Below, one piece after another: positions 50,834 to 59,928 of a stretch of 63,428 bases of DNA. Location of the stretch: positions 1 through 63,428 of the forward strand of contig JAFVCA010000021.1 in assembly GCA_017479705.1 (NCBI GenBank). Direction: 5' to 3'. The DNA is from Bacteroidales bacterium. Lineage in GTDB: Bacteria > Bacteroidota > Bacteroidia > Bacteroidales > P3. Position numbers and translations under genes: made by a program. Each line of letters starts with the position of its first letter. The stretch's first letter is position 1. The notes under the pieces were generated by a model. The model was not told the origin of the DNA. It ran no database searches and saw only the letters and a list, made by a program, of their open reading frames with translations.

Positions 50834-51359
50834 AATTGTCTATTTACTTTTACTAATATTTTATTTTTCAACCATTAACGCCCGCCATCACCCGTTGCAA
50901 CACGCGGTGGCGGCACATTATTTCAGACTTGCAAAGTTAATGATTTTTTTGCAATCTGAGACTTTTTATAAATAAAAAAATAAAAAAAAGGTCGCCGAAG
51001 TCCCTTCGCGCCCTCTCTCCCACCCCTCGGAACCAGCGCCTTTCTATGCCTCAGGGCTTGCTGCACAACGGGCACCCGGCGGCACACCATTGGGGCGCAT
51101 GCCACACCTTTCCCGGCGGCGGGCCGCTGCTCCGCAGCAGCTGCAACCCTTCATCCCGCCACCATCACCGCTCCTTCCCGTTCAATCCGCTGTTGCCCGC
51201 CCCTGCTATTGCCCAACGGAATTGGGAAAAATGATGGAGAAGTGTTGAAGAAATAAGCCTGAAGGAGCGAAGCATCAACGAGGGTGGATTTCCTTTCCAA
51301 AGCAGGGAGAAACAGGGGGCGGCGAGCCGCCAACGGGAGTGCGGAGAGGGGAGCGCGGA
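50834..51359. other. Intergenic stretch upstream of kamD
   Basis: Near kamD it has a -7-like element (50932-50939, minus strand), then a leader hairpin (CCGCCA with TGGCGG, about 50883-50915). Beyond 51000 lies G/C-rich sequence with short inverted repeats (GGGCGGCGAGCCGCC near 51317) and an AAGGAGCGAAG motif near 51264. No gene with recognisable features is present, and I see no B12-box consensus. Confidence 0.5.
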
Positions 51360-52097
51360 CTACTGCCCGGCGCTGTCGGTCTCGACGGCGGCGGTGAGGG
51401 AGGCCGCGGCTTGGGCTGCGGCTTTCTTTTTGCGGGGGCGCGGCATGCGGATGTCGTTCAGGCTGTGCTTGGAGTGGAACTTGTCGAGGTCCACGTCGCC
51501 CGCGATGCCACGGACGCGGCCTGTGCGGCTGTGCTGCCAGAGGGTGAAACGGACTTCGGGGTAGCCTTCGTACTTGGCCACAAAAATGTGGTATTTGGCA
51601 TACTTGCGTGTGGCAAAATGCTCGCGATACACTTTCTCGCTCGTATAAATCATGGGCTTGACGCCGTATTCCTTCTCCATCAGTTCCAGCAACTTGTCCA
51701 CCCGCCCCATGTAAAGACGGCCACTGTGGTGGCCCTCGATGTCGAGAACGGGGATGAGGTCTTGGTTCTTCTTCGACACCATCGATTTGAAATTGGCAAA
51801 CTGCTGATAGGCCGTGGTCTTACTGCTGTAGACATGGTAGCTGCCCACCAACAGGCCGGCCTTGCGGGCCGCCGTGACGTTGGTTTTATAGTAGCCGTCA
51901 CGGATGGTTGCGCCTTCGGTGGCGCGGATATAGACGAATTTGACCTTCTTGGTCTTGGCCACTTTCGTCCAATTGATTTTACCTTGGTATTTGGAGACGT
52001 CGATACCTTGCGCCCGTACTGCTGGGAATGACAGCAGCAGGAGCGCAAGGACGACGACAAGAATCTTGTGCCAGCGGTTATCAGAGTTCGATTTCAT
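51360..52097 (-). CDS. GH25 family lysozyme
   Basis: The 245-aa protein has a signal peptide (ILVVVLALLLLSFPAVRAQ) and a GH25 muramidase domain: GIDVSKYQGKINW, YIRATEGATI, the catalytic D-x-E in LIPVLDIEGHHSG, and FTLWQHS. A basic, alanine-rich tail follows. It would cleave peptidoglycan outside the cytoplasm. I start at ATG 52097, which overlaps the 3' end of rng by 17 bp; a start at 52109 is also possible. Confidence 0.9.
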   Translation of the reverse strand: MKSNSDNRWHKILVVVLALLLLSFPAVRAQGIDVSKYQGKINWTKVAKTKKVKFVYIRATEGATIRDGYYKTNVTAARKAGLLVGSYHVYSSKTTAYQQFANFKSMVSKKNQDLIPVLDIEGHHSGRLYMGRVDKLLELMEKEYGVKPMIYTSEKVYREHFATRKYAKYHIFVAKYEGYPEVRFTLWQHSRTGRVRGIAGDVDLDKFHSKHSLNDIRMPRPRKKKAAAQAAASLTAAVETDSAGQ

Positions 52098-53631
52098 CGC
52101 CAGCGGCATTGAAGAACTTGTAGCTCAAAAGCCCGTAGGTCTCGGAGGATTTGATCTTGAGCCTGATCTTGTATTTCATCATCCACTGCACGCGGATGCT
52201 GCGCAGGCCGCGGGTGAGGTAGGCATAGACGTAGGGGTGGACGATGATGGTGAGCTGTTTCTCGTTTTGCGAGGAGGCGAGGTAGCGGAGGTTGGATTCT
52301 ATTTCGTCGACCACAACCAGGCTCGACTTGATGGTGCCGGTGCCTTCGCAGAAGGGACACTTCTCCTGCACGTCAACCTCGATGGCGGGACGCACTCGTT
52401 GGCGGGTGATTTGCATGAGCCCGAACTTGCTGAGGGGCAAGATGGTGTGGCGGGCCTTGTCGCGTGACATTTCAGCACACATCACCTCATAGAGTTTCTT
52501 GCGGTTGTCGGCTTTCTGCATATCGATGAAGTCGACGATGACGATGCCGCCCATGTCGCGCAGACGGAGCTGACGGGCAATCTCCTTGGCCGATTCGATG
52601 TTGACTTGGAGGGCGGTGTCCTCCTGTCCTGCACCGGCCTTGATGTGGTTGCCACTGTTCACGTCGATGACGTGCATGGCCTCGGTATGCTCAATATAAA
52701 GGTAAACGCCCGAGCGGATGGTGACGATGCGGCCAAAAGCACGCCGAATGTCACGCATGACACCGAATTGTTCGAAAATCGGGGTTTCGAGTTTATAGTG
52801 CTTGACGATGTCTTCCTTGTCGGGAGCCACGGAGGCGATGTATTTGCGCACCTCATGGTAAACGGACTCGTTGTCGACGTAGATGGTGTTGAAGTCGTCG
52901 GTGAGGACGTCGCGCAGCAGTGCCGAGGCGGCGCTGAGCTCGGAGAGCACCTTTTGAGGTCCGGTGATGTGCTTGAGTCTCTCGGTGAGGGTGTTCCACT
53001 GATCCATCAGATGGCGCAGGTCGGCGTCGAGTTCGGCCACATCCTTGCCCTCGGCAATGGTGCGGACAATGACGCCGAAGTTGGCGGGTTTGATGCTCTG
53101 CATCAGGCGGCGCAGACGGCCACGCTCTTCGGCGCCCTTGATTTTCTGCGAGATGGAGATGCGGTTGATGAAGGGGTTGAGCACCAGATAACGGCCGGCA
53201 AAAGAGAGGTCGCCCGAAAGTTTGGGGCCTTTGGTGGAGATGGGTTCCTTGGCCACTTGGCCTACAACGAGTTGGCCGACTTTGAGGACGTTGGACAGGT
53301 TGCCCACCTTTTCAAGGGGCGGTTCGATTTTGAAGTTGTTGAGGGTACGGACAGAGGGGTCGCCGTTCATGGCCAGCTTCATGTACTTGGCCAACGAGTT
53401 GTAGTTGACCCCCAGGTCGAGGTAGTGGACAAAGCCGTCTTTGTCCTCGCCCACATCGACGAAGGCGGCATTGAGGCCCGGCATGATTTTGCGCACCTTG
53501 CCGACGTAAATGTCGCCGACGTGGATTTTGTTGCCGGCTTTGTCCTTGTGCAGTTCGACCAACTGCTTGTCTTCGAGGAGTGCAAGTTGGATTTCGCTGT
53601 CGGTAGCGGATACGATAAGTTCTTTGTTCAT
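52081..53631 (-). CDS. rng: Ribonuclease G/E family endoribonuclease
   Basis: RNase G cleaves single-stranded A/U-rich RNA and matures rRNA. The 516-aa protein has an N-terminal S1 domain (GDIYVGKVRKIMPGLNAAFVD, then GFVHYLDL), the catalytic metal-binding aspartates in MHVIDVNSG and GIVIVDFIDM, and the zinc-link CPFCEGTG. It lacks the long RNase E tail, so it is RNase G-like. It is separated from the upstream small-protein gene by a strong hairpin. Confidence 0.94.
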   Translation of the reverse strand: MNKELIVSATDSEIQLALLEDKQLVELHKDKAGNKIHVGDIYVGKVRKIMPGLNAAFVDVGEDKDGFVHYLDLGVNYNSLAKYMKLAMNGDPSVRTLNNFKIEPPLEKVGNLSNVLKVGQLVVGQVAKEPISTKGPKLSGDLSFAGRYLVLNPFINRISISQKIKGAEERGRLRRLMQSIKPANFGVIVRTIAEGKDVAELDADLRHLMDQWNTLTERLKHITGPQKVLSELSAASALLRDVLTDDFNTIYVDNESVYHEVRKYIASVAPDKEDIVKHYKLETPIFEQFGVMRDIRRAFGRIVTIRSGVYLYIEHTEAMHVIDVNSGNHIKAGAGQEDTALQVNIESAKEIARQLRLRDMGGIVIVDFIDMQKADNRKKLYEVMCAEMSRDKARHTILPLSKFGLMQITRQRVRPAIEVDVQEKCPFCEGTGTIKSSLVVVDEIESNLRYLASSQNEKQLTIIVHPYVYAYLTRGLRSIRVQWMMKYKIRLKIKSSETYGLLSYKFFNAAGDEIEL

Positions 53632-53644
53632 TACATTTAAAACA

Positions 53645-53694
53645 AAAACAAATTACACAACTCGATGGGAAGCCATCGGTGTGTAATTTGTTTT
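53645..53694 (-). terminator. Strong hairpin between the HU operon and rng
   Basis: Arms AAAACAAATTACACA (53645-53659) and 53680-53694 pair perfectly over 15 bp. The inner CGATGG/CCATCG stem extends the hairpin, and on the minus strand it is followed by TTTGTTTT. It would terminate the small-protein transcript. Confidence 0.8.
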
Positions 53695-53732
53695 AGATGT
53701 TAGATTGTTTGTTTTAAGACAGGAAGAGTAGC

Positions 53733-53822
53733 TTACTTCTTCTTATGTCTATTCTTGCGCAGACGTTTTTTACGCTTGTGCGTAGACATCTTGTGTCTTT
53801 TGTGTTTTTTTCCGTTAGGCAT
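53733..53822 (-). CDS. 29-aa basic AURKAIP1/COX24-type protein
   Basis: The peptide MPNGKKHKRHKMSTHKRKK followed by RLRKNRHKKK is almost entirely Lys, Arg and His. This short protein is strongly conserved in Bacteroidota and annotated as AURKAIP1/COX24-domain protein, probably a small ribosome-associated protein. It lies between HU and rng on the same strand, 19 bp after the HU stop, which is the usual arrangement. Confidence 0.9.
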   Translation of the reverse strand: MPNGKKHKRHKMSTHKRKKRLRKNRHKKK

Positions 53823-53841
53823 CTTACAAGAAATTAATAAG

Positions 53842-54126
53842 TTATTTTACACTCTTTTTAACGTCGTTGACGAAAGTCTTGGCGGGCTTGAACGAAGGAA
53901 TGTTGTGAGCGGGGATGATGATGGTGGTGTTCTTGGAGATATTACGACCAGTCTTCTCGGCGCGCTTTTTGATGATGAAGCTGCCGAATCCGCGGAGATA
54001 AACATTCTCACCTTCGGCGAGAGACTCCTTGACGACATTCATAAACTCTTCAACAGTAGCCTGGATGGCGACTTTTTCGATACCAGTTTTCTGTGCAATC
54101 TGTGCAACAATTTCTGCCTTTGTCAT
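53842..54126 (-). CDS. HU-family DNA-binding protein
   Basis: The 94-aa protein has the HU/IHF fold sequence: MTKAEIVAQIAQKTGIEK, VYLRGFGSFIIKKRAEKTG and the beta-arm PAHNIPSFKPAKTF. As a dimer it bends DNA and organises the nucleoid. The length is normal for HU. Downstream are the 29-aa basic protein and rng. Confidence 0.95.
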   Translation of the reverse strand: MTKAEIVAQIAQKTGIEKVAIQATVEEFMNVVKESLAEGENVYLRGFGSFIIKKRAEKTGRNISKNTTIIIPAHNIPSFKPAKTFVNDVKKSVK

Positions 54127-54351
54127 ATTGTATTGTACTTTGTTATTAATTGTTCATTTACGTTCGCACCCTGAGGGCGAAACAGGCTGCAAAATTACCA
54201 AAAAAAATTGGATTACAAAAGTTTTTTTCATCCCTTTTGGACTAAATTTCAACTTTTTATGCGGATAGTTTTGATTTACAGCGATTTAAAAAACGGATTT
54301 TTTCAGACATAATCAAATAAGAAACTGACTAATAAAGGGTCATATTTGGTC

Positions 54352-55224
54352 TTATCGGATGCGTTTTGCGTCATTTTTGATGAAATATACGAGGAAGAGG
54401 AGCAGGGCTGCAAGGAGGCAGGGAAGAGTCACATACCAAGGCATGCCGAGGGGGTCGGTGGGCGAGAAAGAGAGGACACCGCGGTGGTTGAGGAAACAGA
54501 GCAGAACTACCATGGCGTTGTTGAGGAAATGGGCGCAGACGTTGACAAGCATGGACCCAGAATAGAAAAAGAGATAGCCCAGCACAAGGCCCAAGAAGAA
54601 ACGGGGGATGAGGCCGTAGAGGTCGCCATGGGCAAGGGAGAAGATGAGGGAGGCAACAATGATGGCCGCATGGGGGCTGCCGAACCAGCGGTGGAGGATC
54701 TGCTGCACACCGCCACGGAAGAAGAGTTCCTCGCAGACGGCGGGGAGCAACGCCACAACGAACAGCTGGAGCAGGAGGTCGGGGATGGAGGAGAGGGAGA
54801 GCATCTGTTCGATCTGGGTCTTGGCGAGGTCGGAGAGCCGGCGCATCGAAGACTCAAGCGGTCCCAGGTTCCAGCCATCGTTCCAGGCGGTGATATAATC
54901 ATTGGCGGGAGCGACGAGCAGCATGATGACCATGCCCACCGCAGCCAAACCCCAGTGGCGTCCCTGCCAATGGAACTGGAAATAGTTACTGCCCTGCGGC
55001 TGGAAAAGGAGTGCGAACAGGCACGCGGGCAGCAGGAAATTGAGCAACTGGGAGAGGGCCTGTTGCACAAGCTGGAAGCGGATGGCGGCATCGCCACTGC
55101 CGACCTCGGGGATGAGGAGCATGAGGCCACTGGAAATAATAAACGAGAAGAGGAAGAGAAAAAAAAGCCCTACCAGCTGGCTGAAGGGCTTCTTGTCAAT
55201 GAAAAAAATATTCAAATCTTTCAC
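54352..55224 (-). CDS. CPBP-family intramembrane protease
   Basis: The 290-aa protein has about seven to eight membrane helices and the CPBP (CAAX protease/bacteriocin-processing) motifs: CEELFFRGGVQQ (the EExxxR motif), FSLAHGDLYG (metal histidine) and HFLNNAMVV. The catalytic metal residues all appear present. Substrates of bacterial members are mostly unknown. It is followed at 15 bp by tRNA-Arg on the same strand. Confidence 0.9.
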   Translation of the reverse strand: MKDLNIFFIDKKPFSQLVGLFFLFLFSFIISSGLMLLIPEVGSGDAAIRFQLVQQALSQLLNFLLPACLFALLFQPQGSNYFQFHWQGRHWGLAAVGMVIMLLVAPANDYITAWNDGWNLGPLESSMRRLSDLAKTQIEQMLSLSSIPDLLLQLFVVALLPAVCEELFFRGGVQQILHRWFGSPHAAIIVASLIFSLAHGDLYGLIPRFFLGLVLGYLFFYSGSMLVNVCAHFLNNAMVVLLCFLNHRGVLSFSPTDPLGMPWYVTLPCLLAALLLFLVYFIKNDAKRIR

Positions 55225-55239
55225 AATTGGATTCTTTTG

Positions 55240-55313
55240 TGACCCCGGCGGGATTCAAACCCACGACTTTCGGAACCGGAATCCGACGTTCTATTCAGCT
55301 GAACTACGGGGCC
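55240..55313 (-). tRNA. tRNA-Arg (CCG)
   Basis: The minus strand gives a complete cloverleaf: acceptor GGCCCCG with CGGGGTC (one G-U), D arm GTTC/GAAC, anticodon stem TCGGA/TCCGA with loop TTCCGGT (anticodon CCG), T arm GTGGG with TTTGAAT and CCCGC, and discriminator A. The CCA end is not encoded. Confidence 0.93.
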
Positions 55314-55449
55314 ATGTTGTTATAAAATCACTCGCAATAACTCGTAATTATTTTTTTTATTGTTCAAGGATCGAAAAAAAATATCAATTTTATGCACATT
55401 CCAACAGCGGGCAGAGGTTAAGCACTCTGCGACAGACGTCTGCATTGTG

Positions 55450-55944
55450 TCATGCATCGGCAAAAATCTTTCCGTCGGGCAGAGAGACTTTCAATTGGGT
55501 GTACTCGCAGCGGAAATCGTTGCGCAAGCGGTCGAGGTAGCGTCTGCTCTCCCAGTGGCACATGGGGAGGTCGTGCAGCAGACAGTTGCCGCAGGTCTGG
55601 GGGGTGGTGGCGGGGACCTCGGTCTGGGTCAGGATCCACTCCAAGCAGGCCATGGTGAGGGCACGCATGTCCTCCACCGTGTATTGCCCCGTCATGATGA
55701 CGTACATTCCCGTCATGCAGCCCATCGGGCCCACGTATACAACATCGTCCTTGGCCGAGGAATTACGGAACCAGGTGGCCATCAGGTGCTCAAGACTGTG
55801 CATGGCAGCAGGAGCCACGGCGGGTTCGCGGTTGGGCTCGGTGATGCGGAGGTCGAAGGTGGTGAAGCCTTTGTCGATACGGGAGACATAGATGCCCGGC
55901 TTCAAACAGGTATGGTCGATGGTGAAACTTTGTATAACTTCCAT
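55450..55944 (-). CDS. luxS: S-ribosylhomocysteine lyase (LuxS)
   Basis: LuxS splits S-ribosylhomocysteine into homocysteine and DPD, the precursor of AI-2. The 164-aa protein has the metal-binding HxxEH motif at H49/E52/H53 (MHSLEHLMATWF), the reactive cysteine in MGCMTGMYVI (C76), and the C118/C121 pair in QTCGNC supplying the third metal ligand. It lies 15 bp after mtnN, whose product makes its substrate, so both steps of the activated-methyl cycle are in one operon. Confidence 0.97.
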   Translation of the reverse strand: MEVIQSFTIDHTCLKPGIYVSRIDKGFTTFDLRITEPNREPAVAPAAMHSLEHLMATWFRNSSAKDDVVYVGPMGCMTGMYVIMTGQYTVEDMRALTMACLEWILTQTEVPATTPQTCGNCLLHDLPMCHWESRRYLDRLRNDFRCEYTQLKVSLPDGKIFADA

Positions 55945-55959
55945 GCTGTAATAATGGGA

Positions 55960-56622
55960 TTATAATTGTTCAAGGAAATTTCTCACAAAATGGAAAGAGC
56001 GGTCGGTCATAGAATCCAAAAAGTCATCCCACTGTTGCTGGTGGTTGTCGGTATTGCCCGGGGTGTCGCTGACGACTCGGATGCTCAAGAATGGGACATG
56101 GCTGAGGTGACAGGTGTGGGCGATGGCCGCGGACTCCATTTCGCATGCCAGCCCTTCCGGGAAGCGGGACTTGATTTGCTGTAGCGCAGCCTTGTCGGTG
56201 ATGAACTGGTCGCCGGTGCAGATGAGCCCTTCTTTGACCCCTTGGGCCTGCCTTTCGGCGATGGAAGAGGCGCAACGGAGCATCAAGGGGTCGGCGTCGA
56301 AGCGGGCCGGCAAGCCCTGCACCTGTCCGTAGCTGTTGCCCATGCCGCACCACACATCATGGTAGACCGTCTGGCTTCCCACCACAACATCCATGACGTC
56401 AAGGCAGGGGTCTATGCCACCTGCAAGGCCGGTGCTGAGGATGCAGTCGGGCCGATGCTCCTGAATCAGGCGCATGGTGCCCACCGCAGCATTCACCTTG
56501 CCAATGCCACATTGCCACAGCACCACGTCGTTGCCGGCCACGGTGCCCTGCGGCTGGCCGCCCAATACGTCGAGCATCTTCCGATACTCAATGTCCATGG
56601 CAATAATAATTCCTATTTTCAT
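55960..56622 (-). CDS. mtnN: 5'-methylthioadenosine/S-adenosylhomocysteine nucleosidase
   Basis: MtnN (Pfs) removes adenine from S-adenosylhomocysteine and methylthioadenosine. The 220-aa protein has catalytic Glu12 in KIGIIIAMDIEYRKM, the central VNAAVGTM and STGLAGGIDP segments, and the C-terminal Asp in VVSDTPGN. It is the first gene of the mtnN-luxS operon and has its own promoter element. Confidence 0.95.
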   Translation of the reverse strand: MKIGIIIAMDIEYRKMLDVLGGQPQGTVAGNDVVLWQCGIGKVNAAVGTMRLIQEHRPDCILSTGLAGGIDPCLDVMDVVVGSQTVYHDVWCGMGNSYGQVQGLPARFDADPLMLRCASSIAERQAQGVKEGLICTGDQFITDKAALQQIKSRFPEGLACEMESAAIAHTCHLSHVPFLSIRVVSDTPGNTDNHQQQWDDFLDSMTDRSFHFVRNFLEQL

Positions 56623-56693
56623 GTTTGCTTTATTACTTTATTGCGCTGAGGATGTGGCCACATAAAGGCAAGCCGACATCCCGATAGCGGTTG

Positions 56694-56701
56694 CAAAGAT
56701 A
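56694..56701 (-). promoter_or_regulatory. -7 element of the mtnN-luxS operon
   Basis: The minus strand reads TATCTTTG, 72 bp upstream of the mtnN ATG. Confidence 0.55.
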
Positions 56702-56781
56702 ATATTTTTTTCGGAATTATTGAGCCACGACAAAATTTTTCTCCTCCCGTTGCGTTATAAAGAGGTCATATATATAAAAAA

Positions 56782-58308
56782 ATGAAACGCCACTTTCTGA
56801 TATTGCTCTCCACCCTCTTCGCCTTGGCGGCAATCAGCTTGGTTCTCATCCAGATTTCGCAGACCAAGCGGTCGGCCAAGATGAGCGACAACCTATTTAA
56901 TATTAGTGTGAACAACGCCATCGACGAGGTGTTCAACCAACTGGACCAGATGAAAGTGGAGGACTACGTGTCGGAGCAGGAGCGCTACAAGCTGGTGAAG
57001 TACCGCCGCATAGACGACATGAATGAAAAGATGCAGGACATCATCCGAAACAACAGCGATTTGTTCTACGATGAGCGTAAGGTGATTTTCGGCGTGTCGT
57101 CACAGGACAGCGCCTTCCCCCAGCCCAAGGCAAATCTCAACCCCGAGGAGGAGCACATACTGACGCAATACAACACTATGCTGAATGCCCGCAACAGGAT
57201 GCTCGCCACAATCGGAACCGATATGCCCGGCAAGGCAAACCCATTGGACATAAACAATGTTATTGACGCTTCCAAATTCAACTACCCACTGCTGGACTCG
57301 CTGATACGCGAGGAGCTTATCATTAACGGTGTGGACATCAACCCTTACATTGGGGTGCTTTTGGCGGATGCCGATTCTTTGATTTATCTCAGTCAGGACG
57401 CCAACCCTGACGACCTGCGCAACACGGCTTTCAAATACACCTTCCATCCCCACGGAATCATACCCAACGAGAGCCTCTACGTCGTCCTCTCTTTCCCCTC
57501 CTCCCCCATCATCCTCAGCAGCGACACAAACATCTACACCATCCTCAGCATCTGCATGATACTGTTGATTTCAGCCCTCTTCTTCTTTTCGGTGCGCACC
57601 ATCCTCTCGCAGCGGAAGCTTGACGAGATGAAGACGGACTTCATCAACAATATGACCCACGAAATCAAGACACCCATTGCCACCATCAGCCTGGCCTGCG
57701 AGATGCTGGAGGACGAGTCCGTCAACAGCGACATGGCAACAAGGCGCAACTTCATCAATATCATCAGCAATGAGAACCGCCGCATGCGTATACTTATAGA
57801 AACATTGTTGCAGAGTGCCAAGATGTCGCGCAAAAAGTTCTCGCTCAACCTGAAGGAGATTGATTTAAACAGCATCACTGAGACCTGTGTACACAATTTC
57901 CAACTCACCGTTGAGACTCGCCACGGCGTGATTGAGACCCACCTCGGAACAATAGAGGGACCACTCTTTGCCGACGAGCTGCATATCACCAATATGATTC
58001 ACAACCTCATAGACAATGCCATCAAGTATTCCGAACAGGAGCCCCACATCACCATCTCCACACGCAGCGAAGCGGGACACGCTATCTTTGAAATAGCCGA
58101 CAACGGGATAGGCATTGCCAAGGAGGACCAGAAACATATCTTTGAGAAATTCTACCGGGTGTCCACTGGCGATGTCCACAATGTGAAGGGGTTTGGCATT
58201 GGGCTCAACTATGTCTCGCAAGTGGTGGCCCTACACAAAGGCACCATCTCCCTCGCCAGCGACTTGGGTCAGGGCTCAACATTCACTATCTCCCTGCCCT
58301 TGGCTTAA
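56782..58308 (+). CDS. Membrane sensor histidine kinase
   Basis: The 508-aa protein has an N-terminal membrane helix (about 4-24), a periplasmic sensor of about 240 residues, a second helix at about 253-273, and a cytoplasmic kinase. Visible motifs are the H-box MTHEIKTPIATISLACEML, N-box NLIDNAIKYS, G1 IADNGIGIA, F-box FEKFYRV and G2 GFGIGLNYV. No response regulator gene is adjacent; the neighbours converge. The signal is unknown. Confidence 0.93.
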   Translation: MKRHFLILLSTLFALAAISLVLIQISQTKRSAKMSDNLFNISVNNAIDEVFNQLDQMKVEDYVSEQERYKLVKYRRIDDMNEKMQDIIRNNSDLFYDERKVIFGVSSQDSAFPQPKANLNPEEEHILTQYNTMLNARNRMLATIGTDMPGKANPLDINNVIDASKFNYPLLDSLIREELIINGVDINPYIGVLLADADSLIYLSQDANPDDLRNTAFKYTFHPHGIIPNESLYVVLSFPSSPIILSSDTNIYTILSICMILLISALFFFSVRTILSQRKLDEMKTDFINNMTHEIKTPIATISLACEMLEDESVNSDMATRRNFINIISNENRRMRILIETLLQSAKMSRKKFSLNLKEIDLNSITETCVHNFQLTVETRHGVIETHLGTIEGPLFADELHITNMIHNLIDNAIKYSEQEPHITISTRSEAGHAIFEIADNGIGIAKEDQKHIFEKFYRVSTGDVHNVKGFGIGLNYVSQVVALHKGTISLASDLGQGSTFTISLPLA

Positions 58309-58324
58309 TCTCTTTACATAGAAA

Positions 58325-59272
58325 TCACGGAACGACACTCTCTATCCGCTCCATAACATCCGTTGGGCTAATGGATGTGAGACAGGGATAGTCACCCATT
58401 TTGCAGGGTTTGTTGCCATATTTTGAACAGGGACGGCAGTCCATCTCTCTCTGCACCGCCCAATCGGGATGCTGCCTCCAGCCATAGAATCCGCGGCAGG
58501 GATGGGTCGCCCCCCAAATGCTCACCACCGGGATGCCTAAGCACGATGCAAAGTGCATATTGGCAGAATCCATGCTGACCATCAAGTCAAGAGCTGCTAT
58601 GCGCTGCAATTCCTCTTCAAAAGTGAACTTCCCAGCCAGAGACTCCACATCTTTGTATTTCTCGGCCCACTTTTCCATAACCGCAGCCTCGGCACCACTG
58701 CCGAACAGCCACACTTTGTATCCTTTCCTTGAAAGCAGTTCTACCAGATGTTCCATCCGCTCCACTGGCCATATCTTGCCTTGGTGTTGCGCAAAGGGCG
58801 CCACGCCTATCACACGTTGCCTCCCCTCGGCTGACTTCACCTGCCAATAGCCGCCATTGGTGACTTTACCTTTCAGCCCGCAACGGTCAAACACAAGGTC
58901 ATATCGCTGCCATGAAGGCACATCCTGCCGCGTGTGCTTGCGGATGCCCTTCACCTTCACCCCATGCAGCCGGAACAGCCAGTCCACACCTATCACCCGC
59001 AGCACATGGTGCATGTCGGCCACCATGTCAGGCTTCAATTCTCGCAGCCGATGGTACAAATCAATAATCTTCTGCTTCCGCTCCGTAGGGACATATTGCA
59101 CGTTCTCCATCCCACGGAACAGGGGCTCCAACCGCGGCGGCCCTGCCACCATGAACAGCACATCGGGGTTGGCGGCAGCCCGCTGCCTCAGCACCGGCTC
59201 CAGTATGGCCACATCGCCCAAAGCCGACAGCCTTACCACCAGCAGCCGCATCCTATAGCTCGGCTTGCTCAC
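58325..59272 (-). CDS. Glycosyltransferase family 9 (heptosyltransferase-like)
   Basis: The 315-aa protein begins RLLVVRLSALGDVAILEPVL and has the GT9 donor-binding segment VSMDSANMHFASCLGIPVVS followed by WGATHPCRG. It probably adds a heptose or similar sugar to lipopolysaccharide core at the inner membrane. The GTG at 59272 overlaps the stop of the DUF4254 gene; an ATG at 59251 is an alternative start. The pairing with DUF4254 is common in Bacteroidota. Confidence 0.9.
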   Translation of the reverse strand: MSKPSYRMRLLVVRLSALGDVAILEPVLRQRAAANPDVLFMVAGPPRLEPLFRGMENVQYVPTERKQKIIDLYHRLRELKPDMVADMHHVLRVIGVDWLFRLHGVKVKGIRKHTRQDVPSWQRYDLVFDRCGLKGKVTNGGYWQVKSAEGRQRVIGVAPFAQHQGKIWPVERMEHLVELLSRKGYKVWLFGSGAEAAVMEKWAEKYKDVESLAGKFTFEEELQRIAALDLMVSMDSANMHFASCLGIPVVSIWGATHPCRGFYGWRQHPDWAVQREMDCRPCSKYGNKPCKMGDYPCLTSISPTDVMERIESVVP

Positions 59273-59871
59273 TTCTTGTTGTAAAGCATGGGATTCAACG
59301 AGGGGTCGTTATACATCTTCATTTGGCGGTACAGCTTCATCCGCTTCTGCCCCGTTGCCAACTCCTCAAGCAGGTCACTGATGGCTTCGGTCAGGTCCCT
59401 CTTCTGCTCTAACAGGGTATTGTACTTGTTCACACAACGCTCATGCTGTTCGGGGCTCACATCCTTGCGACCCACTTCGATACCAAAGTGGTAAATCTTC
59501 AGCGCCAGTATCGACAGCCGGTCTATAGCCCACGCCGGGGTCTCTGTGTTGATTTTGGCATCGGGACGCACTGCCACCTTTGCAAACTCCTGCATGTAGT
59601 GGTCGTCTATTCTCTCCACGGTGTCTGTGCGTTGCTGGTTCGAGCGGTCTATCCAGCGTTTCAGCCGCAGGGCTTCCACGGGGTCCACGTCGTCGGGCCG
59701 AATCAGATCCTCTAAATGCCACTGCACAGTGTCTATATAGCTCTTCTCCCACAGCAGGTGCTCAAATGTCCCTGGCTCGTAGGGGTTTCGTGTCGGCGTA
59801 TCCACCGAGTCTCTTGTATGGTAGTCTTCAATCTGCCTTTCAAACAAGGCAAACATTTCCTTTATATCCAT
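59269..59871 (-). CDS. DUF4254 domain protein
   Basis: The 200-aa soluble, helical protein has no signal peptide and matches DUF4254 in pattern (FEHLLWEKSYIDTVQWHLED, RWIDRSNQQRTDTVE, DRLSILALKIYH). The function is unknown. It overlaps GT9, a frequent neighbour, so a role in LPS-core synthesis is possible. Confidence 0.82.
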   Translation of the reverse strand: MDIKEMFALFERQIEDYHTRDSVDTPTRNPYEPGTFEHLLWEKSYIDTVQWHLEDLIRPDDVDPVEALRLKRWIDRSNQQRTDTVERIDDHYMQEFAKVAVRPDAKINTETPAWAIDRLSILALKIYHFGIEVGRKDVSPEQHERCVNKYNTLLEQKRDLTEAISDLLEELATGQKRMKLYRQMKMYNDPSLNPMLYNKK

Positions 59872-59928
59872 AATTATTGCTTAGTATACCGTCAGCGGCA
59901 GCCCCCGGGGGAGCCGTCGCCTACAAGA

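Noticed and set aside
50834-51000. Cobalamin riboswitch upstream of the B12-dependent kamDE genes
   Set aside because: A leader hairpin exists, but I could not find the conserved B12-box sequence, so no riboswitch is called.
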